This document shows, in pieces, positions 1 through 17,760 of a stretch of DNA of 64,000 nt; within the stretch, counting starts at the first letter, position 1; every line of letters begins with the position of its first letter. This DNA is from Apostichopus japonicus. Taxonomy: Eukaryota > Echinodermata > Holothuroidea > Aspidochirotida > Stichopodidae. The notes beneath the pieces are model-generated. The model was given only the letters and a program-made list of their open reading frames with translations, ran no database searches and was not told the origin of the DNA. The stretch is from NCBI RefSeq assembly GCF_037975245.1, contig NC_092568.1:1-64000 (forward strand). The letters run 5' to 3'. A program made the translations under genes and the position numbers.

Positions 1-1125
1 AACGCCAAATCTGTCTGTTCTTATCAACAAGGGATATTTTTCAACATTATTATGTCAAAGATATTTGCTAACATCATGATATAGATAACGTTCTATTATA
101 ACTTAGGACATCTCAATGCTGGCTGATGTGGGATGAATCTTAACGAAGTAATATTGCGTTGCGTATGTATATTGCGCAGGTGGATAGAAAAAGGAAAGGT
201 TGACGGATGGGGAAATGGGAAACTGCATGTCTTACCAATTTCCTCCTATTTCTATATTCAATTAACATGTACTAAGGCAGGTTGTCGCCCACCCCCTCCC
301 CTAATACGTCCCAACCTTCGGCGTATTTCCTCGATGGTGTAGCCCGCCCCCCCCCCCCTTCCACACATTTAGCCTTCGCGCGTTTCGTCATTGTTGATGT
401 TTCATAAACTGCGGGGATATTGTGTGGATAAGTATGGCCGTTTCCATTATTATATACAGTTGATAAGTGAACACAAATCCCCAGTATGCAGTAATCATCT
501 TTGCCATATCTAATGTTAGCAAACTCGTGAAGTTATTCACTTTTACTGTTTTTCTTCTACTCTGGGACAGCTAGTTGGTCTCATCCCGGATGTTTGAAAT
601 AATGATCGCCTGAGTTTTTTATCTTCTCTTTTTCACCGAATTTGATGTTATGGGAAGGTCAAACGTCATTTGTGGTGACGGCGCCGCTAATACGGAAGTC
701 TTCAACGATAGCAGCTTTATGTTGAGTCTGCAGACTAACTGACGAATGTTTTTGATATGGTCGTGTAGAAGAAGTAAAATGCACTCAAGTTACGAATGTA
801 GACACACACAAAAAAACAGGCAGGGGGGAGGTTGGAGGTGGAACACGAAAACAGTATTGTGAAGGGGAGGGGTGGGGGGTCAGTTGGGAGTTGAGAGAAA
901 GAACTGTGAAATGCATTGAGAACTTACACAAGAAATGATATTCGACTGAAAAATGATACTAATTCCCGACGGAAACTGTGAGTGTCGATGGTCGCGTGTC
1001 CAATTATCCAATAGGTACAACTTAACAGCAAAGAGGTAAACCGAACGTCATTTGCTCTGCCAGTCGACTATACAAACCGACATGACGAGAAGGTTGGAAA
1101 GCCATAACCAAATTAACCTAGGTGT
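1..1125. other. Intergenic, no gene seen
   Basis: Both strands lack an open frame that looks coding; all frames are short and of low complexity. The only structure is a run of twelve C at 347-358 and a purine-rich G-run patch around 820-880. I see no RNA gene and no clear transposon end before the MITE at 1134. Confidence 0.6.
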
Positions 1126-1133
1126 GTATAAAG

Positions 1134-1454
1134 CAGGGGTTCCCTAACTGGGGTGCATGAACCCCCTGCAGGGGTGCGTGAGTCTATCCCAGGGGGTTCG
1201 AAGGACGTTTCTGAAAGTCAAAACTAGAGTACTTTTTGTTGAACTAAAATCTGATATATCATATAATTTAGTAATTTACAAAAGTCCCTATCGACAAACT
1301 CTAGAATATTACACTATGAACTCGAGATCTTTTACGAAACACTGTTATGCGTATTATAGTATAATAATGACTCAGAGTTGGGGGTTCGTGGACAACTCTG
1401 CCATCCACAGGGGGCTCGTGGGAGGGGGGGGGGGGGTAAATTAGGGAAACCCTG
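1134..1454. mobile_element. hAT-type MITE (non-autonomous DNA transposon)
   Basis: A 321-bp element begins CAGGGGTTCCCTAA and ends TTAGGGAAACCCTG, which are near-perfect terminal inverted repeats. It is flanked by identical 8-bp direct repeats GTATAAAG at 1126-1133 and 1455-1462. The duplication fits the hAT preference nTnnnnAn. The interior is rich in GGGGTTCGTG-like words and has a G-run at 1424-1436. It encodes no transposase, so it would depend on an autonomous hAT element elsewhere. The intact duplication suggests a fairly recent insertion. Seen directly: the repeats and the duplication. Known: 8-bp duplications and CAGGG-type ends are typical of hAT. Confidence 0.85.
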
Positions 1455-1456
1455 GT

Positions 1457-1540
1457 ATAAAGGATCAGTTGTATGTGGGCTAAGTCGTCGCCTTTAAAGC
1501 CTATAGGTGTATAAAGGATCAGTTGTCGCCTTTAAAGGGG
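1457..1540 (+). repeat. Short direct duplication next to the MITE
   Basis: The word TATAAAGGATCAGTTG occurs at about 1457 and again at about 1511, and CGCCTTTAAAG follows near both. The second copy includes the right flank of the MITE, so this is a local duplication of about 50 bp made after or beside the insertion. Confidence 0.6.
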
Positions 1541-6000
<4,460 letters not shown>

Positions 6001-6002
6001 TT

Positions 6003-6480
6003 AATCCTATGGAGTGAGAATTCACTCTTTTAGAGGGTTCCAGAGGGATCCACTCTTTGAAAGGGAGGTATCCACTCTTTGAAAGGGAGGTATCCACTCT
6101 TTTAGAGGGTGTCCAGAGGGATCACTCTTAAGAACTTGAGTGGAAGTCACTCTTACCAAAGATTGACTTGATGTTAATTCAGCTCTAGATTAACAAGCGC
6201 TTTCCCCCAACAATAAGGCAATCTATAAGAGTTAAATCCACGGAAAAGATTTAAATCATTCCGCGAAAGAGTGATTATCTTAGACATTTTCAAATAGTAA
6301 ATTCTAAATGTATTGAATGAAGAGCTTTACTCTGATTAACAAAGAGTGAAAAAGAAGCTCTTTGAGAGTGTCCTGCTGGAGAATCTAGCCTACTAGTCAC
6401 TCTCAGCAAAGGTTGACTTCATGACAACGTAACTCTAAAACTCCTGGCTGATTTAGCTCTAAGAGAGTTAATTTTGATAT
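6003..6480. repeat. CACTCTT / AAGAGTG-rich imperfect repeat
   Basis: ACTCTT and its complement AAGAGT recur many times. A perfect short tandem (AAAGGGAGGTATCCACTCTTTG) spans about 6060-6095. A longer imperfect pair joins about 6138-6195 (TCACTCTTACCAAAGATTGA) with about 6393-6440 (TCACTCTCAGCAAAGGTTGA). The block lies 3' of the orphan gene on the minus strand. It has no transposase and no clear terminal repeats, so its class is unknown. Confidence 0.6.
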
Positions 6481-6621
6481 ATACTTCACTCCGAAAAAAC
6501 GACTGGTATCAGTGCTCGACCGATTGATCATCCTGGACACGTTTAGACTAGGCCGTTGAACAGTAGGGAGTGCCCTTCCCCTCCCCCTCCCCCTCCCCCA
6601 TGTTGACTTCTCCCCCCCCCA

Positions 6622-6627
6622 TTTATT
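6622..6627 (-). terminator. Candidate poly(A) signal AATAAA of the orphan gene
   Basis: On the minus strand AATAAA lies about 145 bases after the stop codon of the 311-residue frame. This is a plausible distance for a short 3' UTR. It supports the frame being the last coding exon or a single-exon gene, but AATAAA also occurs by chance in AT-rich DNA. Confidence 0.4.
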
Positions 6628-6771
6628 CTGTGTCACCACCATGTGTACAAACACTTTCCATTAAGATAAAAGAGACACATACTGTGCATGCCCCTTCCTT
6701 AAATTGTTGGTACCCCTCTAACTCAGAATTCCCGACTACGGGCCTGCAAGGGGCCCGACGGTTCCTATAGG

Positions 6772-7707
6772 TCAGGCCACATCTATTTCATCTTCCTCTC
6801 CACGAGGTGACGACCGTCCATCCCAAGGAGAAAAATCCATTTCGATTGACTTATCCGATTGGCCATCTACCTCAAACATAACAGGTAGTTGAAGTCCTAC
6901 ATCGGTTTCCTGTTTCCCTGCAGGACTTTGCAGGGTTATGGATACCGATTTATTACGACGATATTGTTTGGAAGCGTTACCACATATCGATTGCTTGGAC
7001 TTTGATGGATTAGGCTGCTCTTCGTGCACCCAGTCGGCATTATCGTTGACTCCCCCCGTCGCGAAGATACTTGGCAGAATCAAGTCATTGGTAGAGTTGT
7101 GATGTTCGTTCTCGTAGATCTGATGATGATTTTGCGTATGGTTCGATTTCTTTCCTCTGGACTTCTTCTTGGACCTCCCTCTCCCGTGAGAGGCAGAATT
7201 ATTAAGTTCTTTGCGTAGTTCACTACCGATATTATAAGAGATTGCCTTCCGGTCTGAATCCATCTCCTCCGAAAACTCGTCGCTGGCATCCGCTGCGTTT
7301 GGTCTCCGCCGATGATGTCCTTTACGGCGGGAGAGAGTTGGACAACTTTTGGAGAGAGGGATACCATTGGTCCTTTTGGGACCTTCACTGAAATGATCAA
7401 GACGCCCTCCAGCAGTTCGAGACTTTTTGTAAGTTGGGTAGTCCCCTTTCCCCGGGGAAAGGGGGTCTGGAATTGTCGGAAGAACAAAACTATCCGATAA
7501 TGAAGATTGATTCGCGACTGTTCTGTTCCCGTTTGGATTCGGGTTCAGGTTCATATATTTGGGGATTCTTTTGCTCCAGAAGTCTTCCTCTCGTTTATAG
7601 AGATAAGTATCCTCATCTCCCGAGTGCGAGTCTTCGTCATCGGCGTCTGACGTTGCAACCTCTATCGATGTAATCGGAGGAAGAAAACTGTCTTTCATTT
7701 CTTCCAT
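6772..7707 (-). CDS. Orphan charged, disordered protein (311 aa)
   Basis: This is the longest non-repetitive frame in the window and its codon and amino-acid use look genuinely coding. The Met at 7705-7707 is preceded two codons earlier by an in-frame TAA, so it is the first possible start. An acidic stretch lies at about residues 17-33 (DADDEDSHSGDED). Basic patches follow at about 127-137 (RRKGHHRRRP) and 174-188 (GRGRSKKKSRGKKS), which resemble nuclear localisation signals. Ser, Asn, Pro and Gly are abundant throughout, and the C-terminus is acidic (GEEDEIDVA). I see no folded domain, signal peptide or membrane segment. There is no strong splice donor before the stop, and a poly(A) signal lies about 145 bases downstream, so it may be a single coding exon with non-coding 5' exons further right. 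I do not recognise the family, so function is unknown. A nuclear, intrinsically disordered protein is inference only. Confidence 0.7.
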   Translation of the reverse strand: MEEMKDSFLPPITSIEVATSDADDEDSHSGDEDTYLYKREEDFWSKRIPKYMNLNPNPNGNRTVANQSSLSDSFVLPTIPDPLSPGKGDYPTYKKSRTAGGRLDHFSEGPKRTNGIPLSKSCPTLSRRKGHHRRRPNAADASDEFSEEMDSDRKAISYNIGSELRKELNNSASHGRGRSKKKSRGKKSNHTQNHHQIYENEHHNSTNDLILPSIFATGGVNDNADWVHEEQPNPSKSKQSICGNASKQYRRNKSVSITLQSPAGKQETDVGLQLPVMFEVDGQSDKSIEMDFSPWDGRSSPRGEEDEIDVA

Positions 7708-10050
7708 TATTTAGTTTTGACGTCGACGGTCATCAAATGAAAAGAACAAGAACTTGTCATCTCAGATTATTAGATGATTTTATCTAATCGGCGAGAATTT
7801 AAACAAGTAATCCACGAATGAAATTTGCACATATTTCCGGTTTAAGATATAACAACAACAACAAAATCACCAAGCCGCTTGTCATCCACAAAAGGAAGGT
7901 ATCAAATTAACAGAGGCTTGGCTAATATGCCAGGATAAACACACTGGTCTCCTCTTGCAGCAAGCTTATATCTATATTGCTCTCCGTTTTTCCAGTCTGT
8001 GATTAAACTTTGTAATGTTCGGGTACTATCCTATTGAGTCAACTGTTTATAGATTCGCTATGTCGTATAGCCTTCCGTATATGACTGCATTATATTCCCC
8101 TATAATCCCACACCACGTGTAACTGTGGAGGATTTCAAATGGGAGTCTTACAAGATAACCTTTACGGAATCGTTTCTTGTTCAAATTTCAGCACGTAAAA
8201 TGTGTCCTTCGTTATGTCAACTAATGTTCCAAGATTGGGAAACAGATTGCTTTGGCAAATATTGACAGCAACCGCTCTCCCACCTCTCTCTCTCTCCACC
8301 TCTCGCTCTCTGTATCTCTATAGTTAACCTGGTTTGCATGTGTAGCTAATTTGCAGAGTCATCAAGCAAGGTGATAAATTCCTACCGAGTAAACAAATTG
8401 AAACACTTGTATCCGCTGCGAGGCGATGAGAGCAAACTCAATTTATACCAATCTTCTCTTTTATATATATATTCATGTATATTCGTTCTCCTTGGTTTTT
8501 AATGAGAACGTCATTCACTACTTGCATATACATACAGAGTAGGTTTCATAATAGGTCGGGTTTGCGTCGGTAAATATTGAAAAGACTCTCCACAGTGATC
8601 CTGTTTATAGAGTTGTAGGTACTCCAAATCCTGAGGCTGACGTCACATCAGAAGGAAACATAAAACGATGCAACGTCAGGCCTGTTTTTATTTTTCTGTT
8701 TTGAATTTCAAAGAATTCAGTTCGCTTTATTTTCGCTTCATTGCTTGATTTCTTTAGACTTTCTCAGGAAATGTTCACTAATTGTCCAATCTAGAAACTC
8801 ATTAAGTTGTCGAGTTACTTCTGTAAACGGCCTTGGTAACGATAATTAACGTCCAAATATGCTCCAGTGTGACAATTTAATCAAAACTGATAAAAAAAAA
8901 TAATAATAACTGAATGAATGAAAAACTATAGATTAACATAGTTCAATCCAAATGGAATTAAACAGGAAACTGTTCTCCGAAGTCAAGAAGAAGAAGAAGG
9001 AGATAAACACACAAATAACCAAAATAAAACAAAACCACCCAGACACACACACGGTGTTATCAATCCACACAGATCCGTTGATCACAATCACGTTGAACTC
9101 CAATACCAAAGTTGCGTCGGATGTCAGTTATGCAATCTGACTATTTAAAGTCCAACAAGATTGGAAGTTTTTTGGACAACTGAAATAAGAGTACTCGTTG
9201 TATACACAATCTTTTGTCCATTGAGTAACGGAGTTATTTCCCTCAATTGGTCGAAAAAAGACGATACGTCATATTTGGCAGATGGATAGTTAATCTTGTT
9301 ATTCGATGAGTCTGGTCCTGCTGTCTGAACTTATACCGGCGTGTATGGTATAGCCATATCTGTTGTATGTATAGCTGAAGATACGTATAGTAACGCATTC
9401 ATCGGTCTGTATCGGAGAAGACAAAAGAGAAACCTAAATCAATGAGGCCACCATTATTTATTGTGTTCCTCTTAACATGTCTGAAAAGGTAAAGTATTGA
9501 TTCCAAAACAAGCGTACCTATTCTGTTTGGAAGGGTTAGTTTATATAACCATTGTATCATACCCAAGTGCCTTATTTCATGTCTCTCAATTAGTTTACTC
9601 TTTTGGAACTCCGACCAGCGGTCAAAAGAAAGAAAAAACAGAGAGAGGGAGAGAGAGAGAGATAGAAAGGAAAAGACTAAGTTTGGTTAAGTCATTCGTT
9701 ATTTTACTATACTGACTGGTCATTTTGACAGTCAATTTTGGACCTTTTCTTCACCAAAACCGATTAATGCAGCCAAATGTTTTCGAAGAAAAGTATTTCG
9801 TGTAGGGAACTATCAAACTTATTTCCAAATATTGAAGGGTGTCAGAAGAGATACTCAAATAGCTCCAGTAACAAAAACTGTTTATTTGTTGGAAGATTAG
9901 ATCATTCAATAATTGAATACCAGATCGTCTATATTTTATCTTCACAACGTACGGCATGTAGTGTCGTGTAGAAGATTTCAAAGATAAGGGTGAGGGTGGG
10001 GTGGGACGTCTAAATTTCTCCCGACTGATTAAAGTAGGGGCATGGAGTGC
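7708..10050. other. Intergenic / possible 5' region of the orphan gene
   Basis: No coding exon is recognised on either strand. CpG is not depleted here, in keeping with an unmethylated promoter-side or intergenic region. Simple sequence includes TC-rich DNA at 8278-8322 and a GA-rich patch at 9640-9675. A promoter for the minus-strand orphan gene should lie here, but I cannot place it. Confidence 0.4.
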
Positions 10051-10051
10051 G

Positions 10052-10683
10052 AGTGCGAGTACAACATCATGAGCACGATTACAACAGCATGAGTACGAGT
10101 ACAACAGCACGAGCACAAGTATAACGGCATCAGTACGAGTACAACAGTGTGAGTACGAGTACAAACAGTATGAGTACGAGTACAACAGTATGAGCAAGAG
10201 TACAACAGCATGAGTATGAGTACACCAGCATGAGTACGAGTACACCAGTATGGATACGAGTACAATAGTTTGAGTATGAGTACACCAGCATGAGTACGAG
10301 TACAACAGTATGGGTACGAGTACAATAGTTTGAGTATGAGTACAACAGCATGAGTACGAGTACAACAGTGTGAGTACGAGTACAACAGTATGAGTACGAG
10401 TACAACAGTATGAGAACGAGTGCAATAGTTTGAGTACGAGTACAACAGTATGAGTACGATTACAACAGTATGAGTACGAGTACAATAGTTTGAGTACAAG
10501 TACGACAGTGTGAGTACGAGTACAACACTATGACTACGAGTACAATAGTTTGAGTACGAGTATAACAGCATATGTACGATTACAACAGTATGAATACGAG
10601 TACAACAGTATGAATATGAGTACAATAGTTTGAGTACGAGTACGACAGTGTGATTACGAGTACAACAGTATGAGTACGAGTAC
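10052..10683 (+). repeat. 20-bp minisatellite, about 32 copies
   Basis: The unit TACAACAGTATGAGTACGAG is repeated in register with every 20 bases and has few indels. Common variants are TACAATAGTTTGAGTACGAG and TACACCAGCATGAGTACGAG. The period is not a multiple of three and the unit lacks stops in the minus direction. All three minus frames are therefore open and give pseudo-proteins of Tyr-Ser-Tyr-Cys-Cys type; these are not genes. The array ends in a tRNA-like B-box motif (GTTCAAATCCCGGCC) near 10720-10734. Confidence 0.95.
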
Positions 10684-10734
10684 AGCTAGAAGTCATCATG
10701 ATATGGAGTACGAGTGCGAGTTCAAATCCCGGCC

Positions 10735-12179
<1,445 letters not shown>

Positions 12180-12180
<1 letters not shown>

Positions 12181-14540
12181 GCTCTGGGAAAATTTGTAAG
12201 TTCAAAATTAGATCGGTGTCCATTTTGTATTCAAAGTCTGTCGCCATTATGCGTAAAACTATACAGAACTTGACTTAATTGAGAAAATGTCTTCTCATTT
12301 GAGCAAATTAATGCAACATCTCCATCTAAATTCCACTCAATCTCTACTAAACGATGCCAGGGATGCACTTGACAACTTTTATAATTACAAGCTCAAATGA
12401 ACAACTGTAAGGTCTCGGGCTAAGTGGTCGGAAGAGGGTGAAAAAATTACGACATAGGCCTACTTTCTTAATTTGGAGAAACGAAATAAATCTGCAAACA
12501 CAATTTGTGAGCTAGATATGGGTGATAATATATCAATTAGCACTACTGATGATGTTTTGCAAGAAGGTAAGACTTTTTATCAAACCCTCTTTACCAAAAA
12601 CAAAAATGTTAAACCCTGTAGCTTTTACAGTAATCTCTATTTAAATCACACACAACAACTCTCTCAGGTGCAGCACGTCGGTTGCGAAGGATCTCTTATA
12701 CTTTAGATGAATTATGTACTCAGTCCTTACAGTCGATGCCCTGTCGATGCCCTCAATTCGATGCCCTTAAATAAATCTCCTGATTCAGAAGGCCTCCCAC
12801 CGAGTTCTATAAGACGTTCTGGGTGAAATTGTAGGATTAGTCCTCAATTCTTCGAAAAACAAATTCCATAATGGATATTTATCGGATGAACAGGGGAGAG
12901 CGTGTACTAAGCTCATTCCAAAGCCGTCAAAAGACAATAGCCTTTTAATAAAACTGGCGTCCCATCGCATTACTCAACACTGATTATAAGATAGTCGCAA
13001 AATGCGTATAGCTAGTCGTATGAAGGGGGTCCTCCACGATTTAATAAGTCCAAACCAAAATGTAAGGCTCGTCTTAGACCTCATCAATCACTGTGACAAA
13101 CAGTCAAGTCCTGGTGCTCTCCTTTTGATAGATTATAAGAGAGCTTTCGACCGCCTCGACTGGGATTTCATGTTTAAAACATTTTCCTTTTTTAATTTGG
13201 GTCCCGATTTCGTAAGGTGGATTAGAACCCTCTCACTGTAACATTTCGTCGTGTATTTCAAATAACGGTGTTTTTTTTTTTTTACAAATTACTTTATGAT
13301 CTCTAGAGATGTAAGGCAAGGCTGCCCATTAAGCCCGTACCTTTTTATTTGATGCACTGAGTTTTTTAATGCTCTAATTAATTCATATAACAATTTAGAA
13401 GGCATAACCATCTCAAACTTCACTTTCAAAGTATCCAGTTATGCCGACGACACGGTAATCATTACAGATGGCTCTATTGAGGAGGTAATTTCTGTTCTTA
13501 GAGGATTTTAACAAGTATCAGGTTTTAAATGTAACTTTGGATAAGTCCTATCTCTTCCCATAAGGCCCCTTTCTCTCGAGTCCTCCTCTTCACTTCAACG
13601 ATTCACAATTTGCGATTCCTGAAGTTTTGCGATTCCTGAATGTTTACCTATACCTAGGTATCTCTTTCATACATCACGAGGAAGACTTTTTTGGTTTAAA
13701 TTATACAAAACTTTCTCGTATTCAAACTTTGTTGCATATGTGGTCATTGAGAGACCTTATACCGATTGGAAGAATTCTTATTATCAAAACTTTCGCTATT
13801 TTTCAACTAGTTTATTTGACTCACATATTACCAAACCCTCCCGCACATTATTTCAAGAAGCTAAATAACATTTTCTATAAGTTCATCTGGTACAACAAGC
13901 CCGACAAAATCAAACGTTCAGTTCTGAACAACAAGAGATCGAATGCTGAACTTAACATGATTAACATGAAGTTTTTTGCCATTAGCTTGAAAAGTAAATG
14001 GGTGAAACTGCATAGACAAAAGCCTCGGTCCTTGGAAACTATTGTTTGATCGTTCATTTAAGAAATATGGCGGGAGATTCTTATTTGATTGAAGAACGAT
14101 AAAATGATTTCAAACCCTTTTATTTACGATGTGGGTAGTGCTTGGTCTGACTTTAATTATCGTCTTGAAGACAAAAAAACTATATGATCTAATTAATATG
14201 TTCTAAATAATCCTCTCATTAAATCGACAACCATATTATCCACTCAGATGTCTTGAGACGGAATAATGCTTTTTTTTGTCAGCGATTTCTTCGACGCTGA
14301 TGGTAATATTTTCTTTTGTCACAGAATTTCATATAACTGCTACTTTTCCATTTCCATTTTTATTATGGTATAATAAAATTGTTCTTTATAGTAAGAAGAC
14401 TTTAAATCTGTTTCCAGAACGCATTTATTGAGGGACAAAACCAGAAAAGATTTTCTAAGGTTTCATTAACCGAGTTACAAAAAGTGTTAAAAGGAGGATC
14501 TTTGATATTAATTCTATAAAGATATAGTATTTGTTACCTA
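12180..14540 (+). mobile_element. Broken Tx1/L1-clade LINE (ORF2 reverse transcriptase remnant)
   Basis: Conserved ORF2 motifs appear in order but in different frames. KWSEEGEK lies near 12424 and YFLNLEKRN follows at about 12460-12490. A SPD-EGLPP-like region is near 12780. RACTKLIPK and RPIAL lie at 12900-12970. LIDYKRAFDRLDWDF is at 13120-13165 and RDVRQGCPLSPYLF at 13304-13345. The catalytic YADD is at 13440-13451. A Tx1/L1-type tail follows at 13640-14000 (WSLRDLIPIGRI, ILPNPP, FIWYNKPDKIKR). Stops and frameshifts break the frame at least five times, including a TAG near 12455 and a TGA after PYLF. No endonuclease or ORF1 is seen, so it is 5'-truncated and dead. The motif style and spacing match the L1/Tx1 lineage rather than CR1 or RTE. 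The 3' end is uncertain and lies close to the (AT)n tract at 14562. Confidence 0.88.
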
Positions 14541-14557
14541 ATATTCTGTGTAAGAAC

Positions 14558-14681
<124 letters not shown>

Positions 14682-17131
14682 TCAAATGTGTGATATCTTC
14701 GTGACCGATAACTATTCAAAATATCGGCGTTCCACGCTGTATCTATCAAATATTCAACTCCATGCAAATATTGCTTTCAATTCAGCAAATATATTTTTAA
14801 AACACTACAAAGAAATATATTAACTTATAAAATAGATAATAAAACTGACTTTCAAATTATGCAAGTCTAATCGTGCATGATTTCCTTGCATCTTTACTGT
14901 ACGTGTTAATCGTGAAAACAGAACATGCAATACTCATCAAAAACTCACATTAAAACAGCGATCATGATATATTTAAATAAACTAAGATATCAGAACAAAT
15001 ATAAGTAGAGAGATTTTTTTTTAAGAAACCTGTCATCATTGATATTTGATTAAGCGACGAATCGATGTAGTAACATTACTCACCGTATATAGCCTATATA
15101 TAATGTACGTTGTTTGAATCAGTTTGTCCACTGCACTCATCAACTGCAAATTTCGTCCTTGACCATGCAGCAGTCAATGCGGATACTAACCAAATAAAAC
15201 GTACTAGACTATTTACTGGAAAGAGCGTTTGTATTCACGTTAGACAATGAAGTCAAATTTGGGTACAAAGTTCAAGATATATTGCGTCTTTTTATTTTGG
15301 TGTATTGAGTTAACTGTCATTATCCTATATATATATAGGTATCGATAAGCATGTCCATAAAGATGTTTCAACAGAAACCGATTTATTTCGAACATTTTAT
15401 GTTCTTGTTGTTTGAAGTGAGGTGAAGTGTATATGATTGTTGTCGATGTACCCATTGTTCAAACTATAGTCGATCTTTGTATATATGCTGAAAATAACGA
15501 AACAATATAGGCCTAATTGTGAAAATTATTTCAAGCTGCTATCCCTATAAACCTCTGTCGATAAACATTTCTGTACTTCATGTCCACGTCATATTTGTTC
15601 TGCTCAATGAGCTTCCCACTTGTATCGCTGCTGGCGGGAGGGGGAGGGGGGGGGGTAAGGATGCAGAACCAAATGTGTCACGTGACAAGAAATTAAAGAT
15701 ATATAAAACTCATTTACGACAACCACGGAGACAGCGTCAACTTCTCTGTTCTATGGCCTTAATGATTAAATGTCATGTTACTTTACGAATCATTTTCGTT
15801 AATAATCACAATAATCCTAAATAACTGTCAAAAACGCTCCATATCGGTCTGTATATACTAGCACAGGGAAGAGAATGACACAGTCGAACACTACTTATCA
15901 ATGATAAATTCTTAATGCAATTTTCAAACGTGGTACTAATTGTCTTCCTTTCCTACTAATGTTTACGTTGCTTCCACATGAACTAATCTAAGGATCTATC
16001 TGTTAATTAGATAGCTCTGCGGACGTTACACCGATTAATCTCCGATGTCTAAAGGGTAATTGGTACTACACTAAAATTACTATCAATATACAAACTGGTT
16101 TGTAATTTATAGCTTTTATGTGTCTGTAACATCAAAACTCGAAGGGAGCCTGAAGAATCGCGCACAAAGAAACGTCTGATGCCGGTAATCTGACCTAGTT
16201 TCGAATGAGGTGTAACAGAAGTGTTAGACACCACCATCGATCCCAGAAAATACACACACAGCTTGCTACCTTCTGTAATTAGACACTAGTGTACAGTCAG
16301 TACATACAGCTACGGTCAATACCCACAACACAGTGTACATAGCAGCGATGGACATCTCAGGTCTAGATAAAAGATAACAATGTATCACGTTTCATTACTG
16401 TCTGCATTTTGTAGCGACATGAACAAAACGTCACTTGCAAGCAACGAAAAGTTAACTATTTTCAGAGAGCGGCACGCGGTTTGGGGCGAGTCCTCAATGC
16501 CTTTAAGGCCCCCACTCCCCTCTCCACCCCCACAAGTAGTCCAATATGCCTCCCGGTCTATGGGTCAACATACGCTCTCTGCATAAATGCAGGGGAGTTT
16601 TGGGGTATGAAAATTTTCTTGTCCGATTATACAATTCAAGACTGATAGTGAACTTTCAATCAGACGGTTAGATTTCACAGTTGTAAGTTGACAGTCCACT
16701 TAAATTTGGTAAGAGTGGTATTTTGATGTCATCCAGTCAATATTATCCCTCGCGTTATATATGTCTACAATAGTGATACAATTGCATTGTCTTTTGTGAT
16801 GGGTCAAACAAAGGGTGTAACCCGTGTCACTAAATATAGTTAAAATAAATATATATTTTGGGTTGATATAACTGATCAAATAACAAATGCCCTCAGTTAG
16901 TGTAAAAGATCCAAAGATCATGTTTACCACAGTCCTTTTTTATAGAAACACAAGTTTTGATCTCGTTTACGTCATTGAATAATGGAGAAGTACAAGCTAG
17001 CGTCATTACATCACAGAACGTTTGAGAATTGCAAACCTCGTGTTCTGACATTACAGACACCTGCAAAGGGTGTATAGTGTGCATCCTTCTCGTGGCGGTT
17101 GTGTCATGTATGACCGTGTTGGAATCAAAAT
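14682..17131. other. Intergenic, no gene seen
   Basis: No frame here has a recognisable domain or good splice signals. A G-rich run occurs at about 15640-15656 and a C-rich patch at about 16508-16533. CpG frequency looks ordinary. Confidence 0.5.
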
Positions 17132-17345
17132 CAGTGGCGCGCAAATAGGGACTCTGAGCCCCTCCAACCCCCCCCCCCCTAACCTCCACCGTAAGTCGAA
17201 AAAAAAACGATAGGTCGGGGGATTTTTAAATAGATTTTACAAGCGCAATCTTGTGTTTAGAAGTAAATATATACCTACTTTATAGCCTTCTAGGAGTACT
17301 GTAAATCGAGGTGATTTCCTCAGAAGTATTAACAGTTATATCAAA
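17132..17345 (+). repeat. CAGTGGCGC-headed, poly-C dispersed repeat, copy 1
   Basis: It begins CAGTGGCGCGCAAATAGG and runs into CCCC-TCC-AACC and a C12 tract at about 17168. A CCTAACCTCCACCG segment and GGATTTTT follow. The head resembles 5' ends of hAT-like elements, but no matching 3' end or target duplication was found. A related copy lies at 17560. Confidence 0.4.
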
Positions 17346-17559
17346 CAAAACCATCTCGTGTAGTTTGGGACTTAAATGAGCAGTATAATAAACACACCTC
17401 AAATCAGTAGTCAGCATCTAAGAAACAAACAACAATAAATAGTTGACCTTTAAATATCTGCCCGAACTCTTGTGATGATTTAATGAGATGGGTGTGTGTG
17501 TGTGTTTGTTCGACCAAAAACGTATGGAAAGAACAAGGCGATAGGTATACCAAAGCAAG

Positions 17560-17760
17560 CAGTGGCGCATGTATCCATGTGCCCCCCCCCCCCCACCCAC
17601 ACACCCTAACCCACACACCTCCATTGTCAGAGGTAAATGGTTCAACTTGGGTGATTTTTGCAGTCGGAATGAAACCTCTTCTCCGGATGTACATACCTTT
17701 CCAAGCTCACACAAGCATTCAAGAATATTTATAAGCACTACTTTGCGTTTAGACCTAATA
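17560..17760 (+). repeat. CAGTGGCGC-headed, poly-C dispersed repeat, copy 2
   Basis: It begins CAGTGGCGCATG and is followed by a C14 tract at 17582-17595. CCTAACCCACACACCTCCATTG and GGTGATTTTTGCAG follow in the same order as in the copy at 17132. Divergence is large. Open frames across the C tract are composition artefacts. Confidence 0.4.

Noticed and set aside
6570..7673. Several frames on both strands overlapping the orphan gene.
   Set aside because: They are shorter, have poorer composition and lie antisense or out of frame to the 311-residue frame.
9751..10625. Long minus-strand open frames of up to 244 residues (Tyr/Ser/Cys/Val-rich).
   Set aside because: They are produced by the 20-bp minisatellite, whose unit has no stop in that direction; all three frames are open over the same bases.
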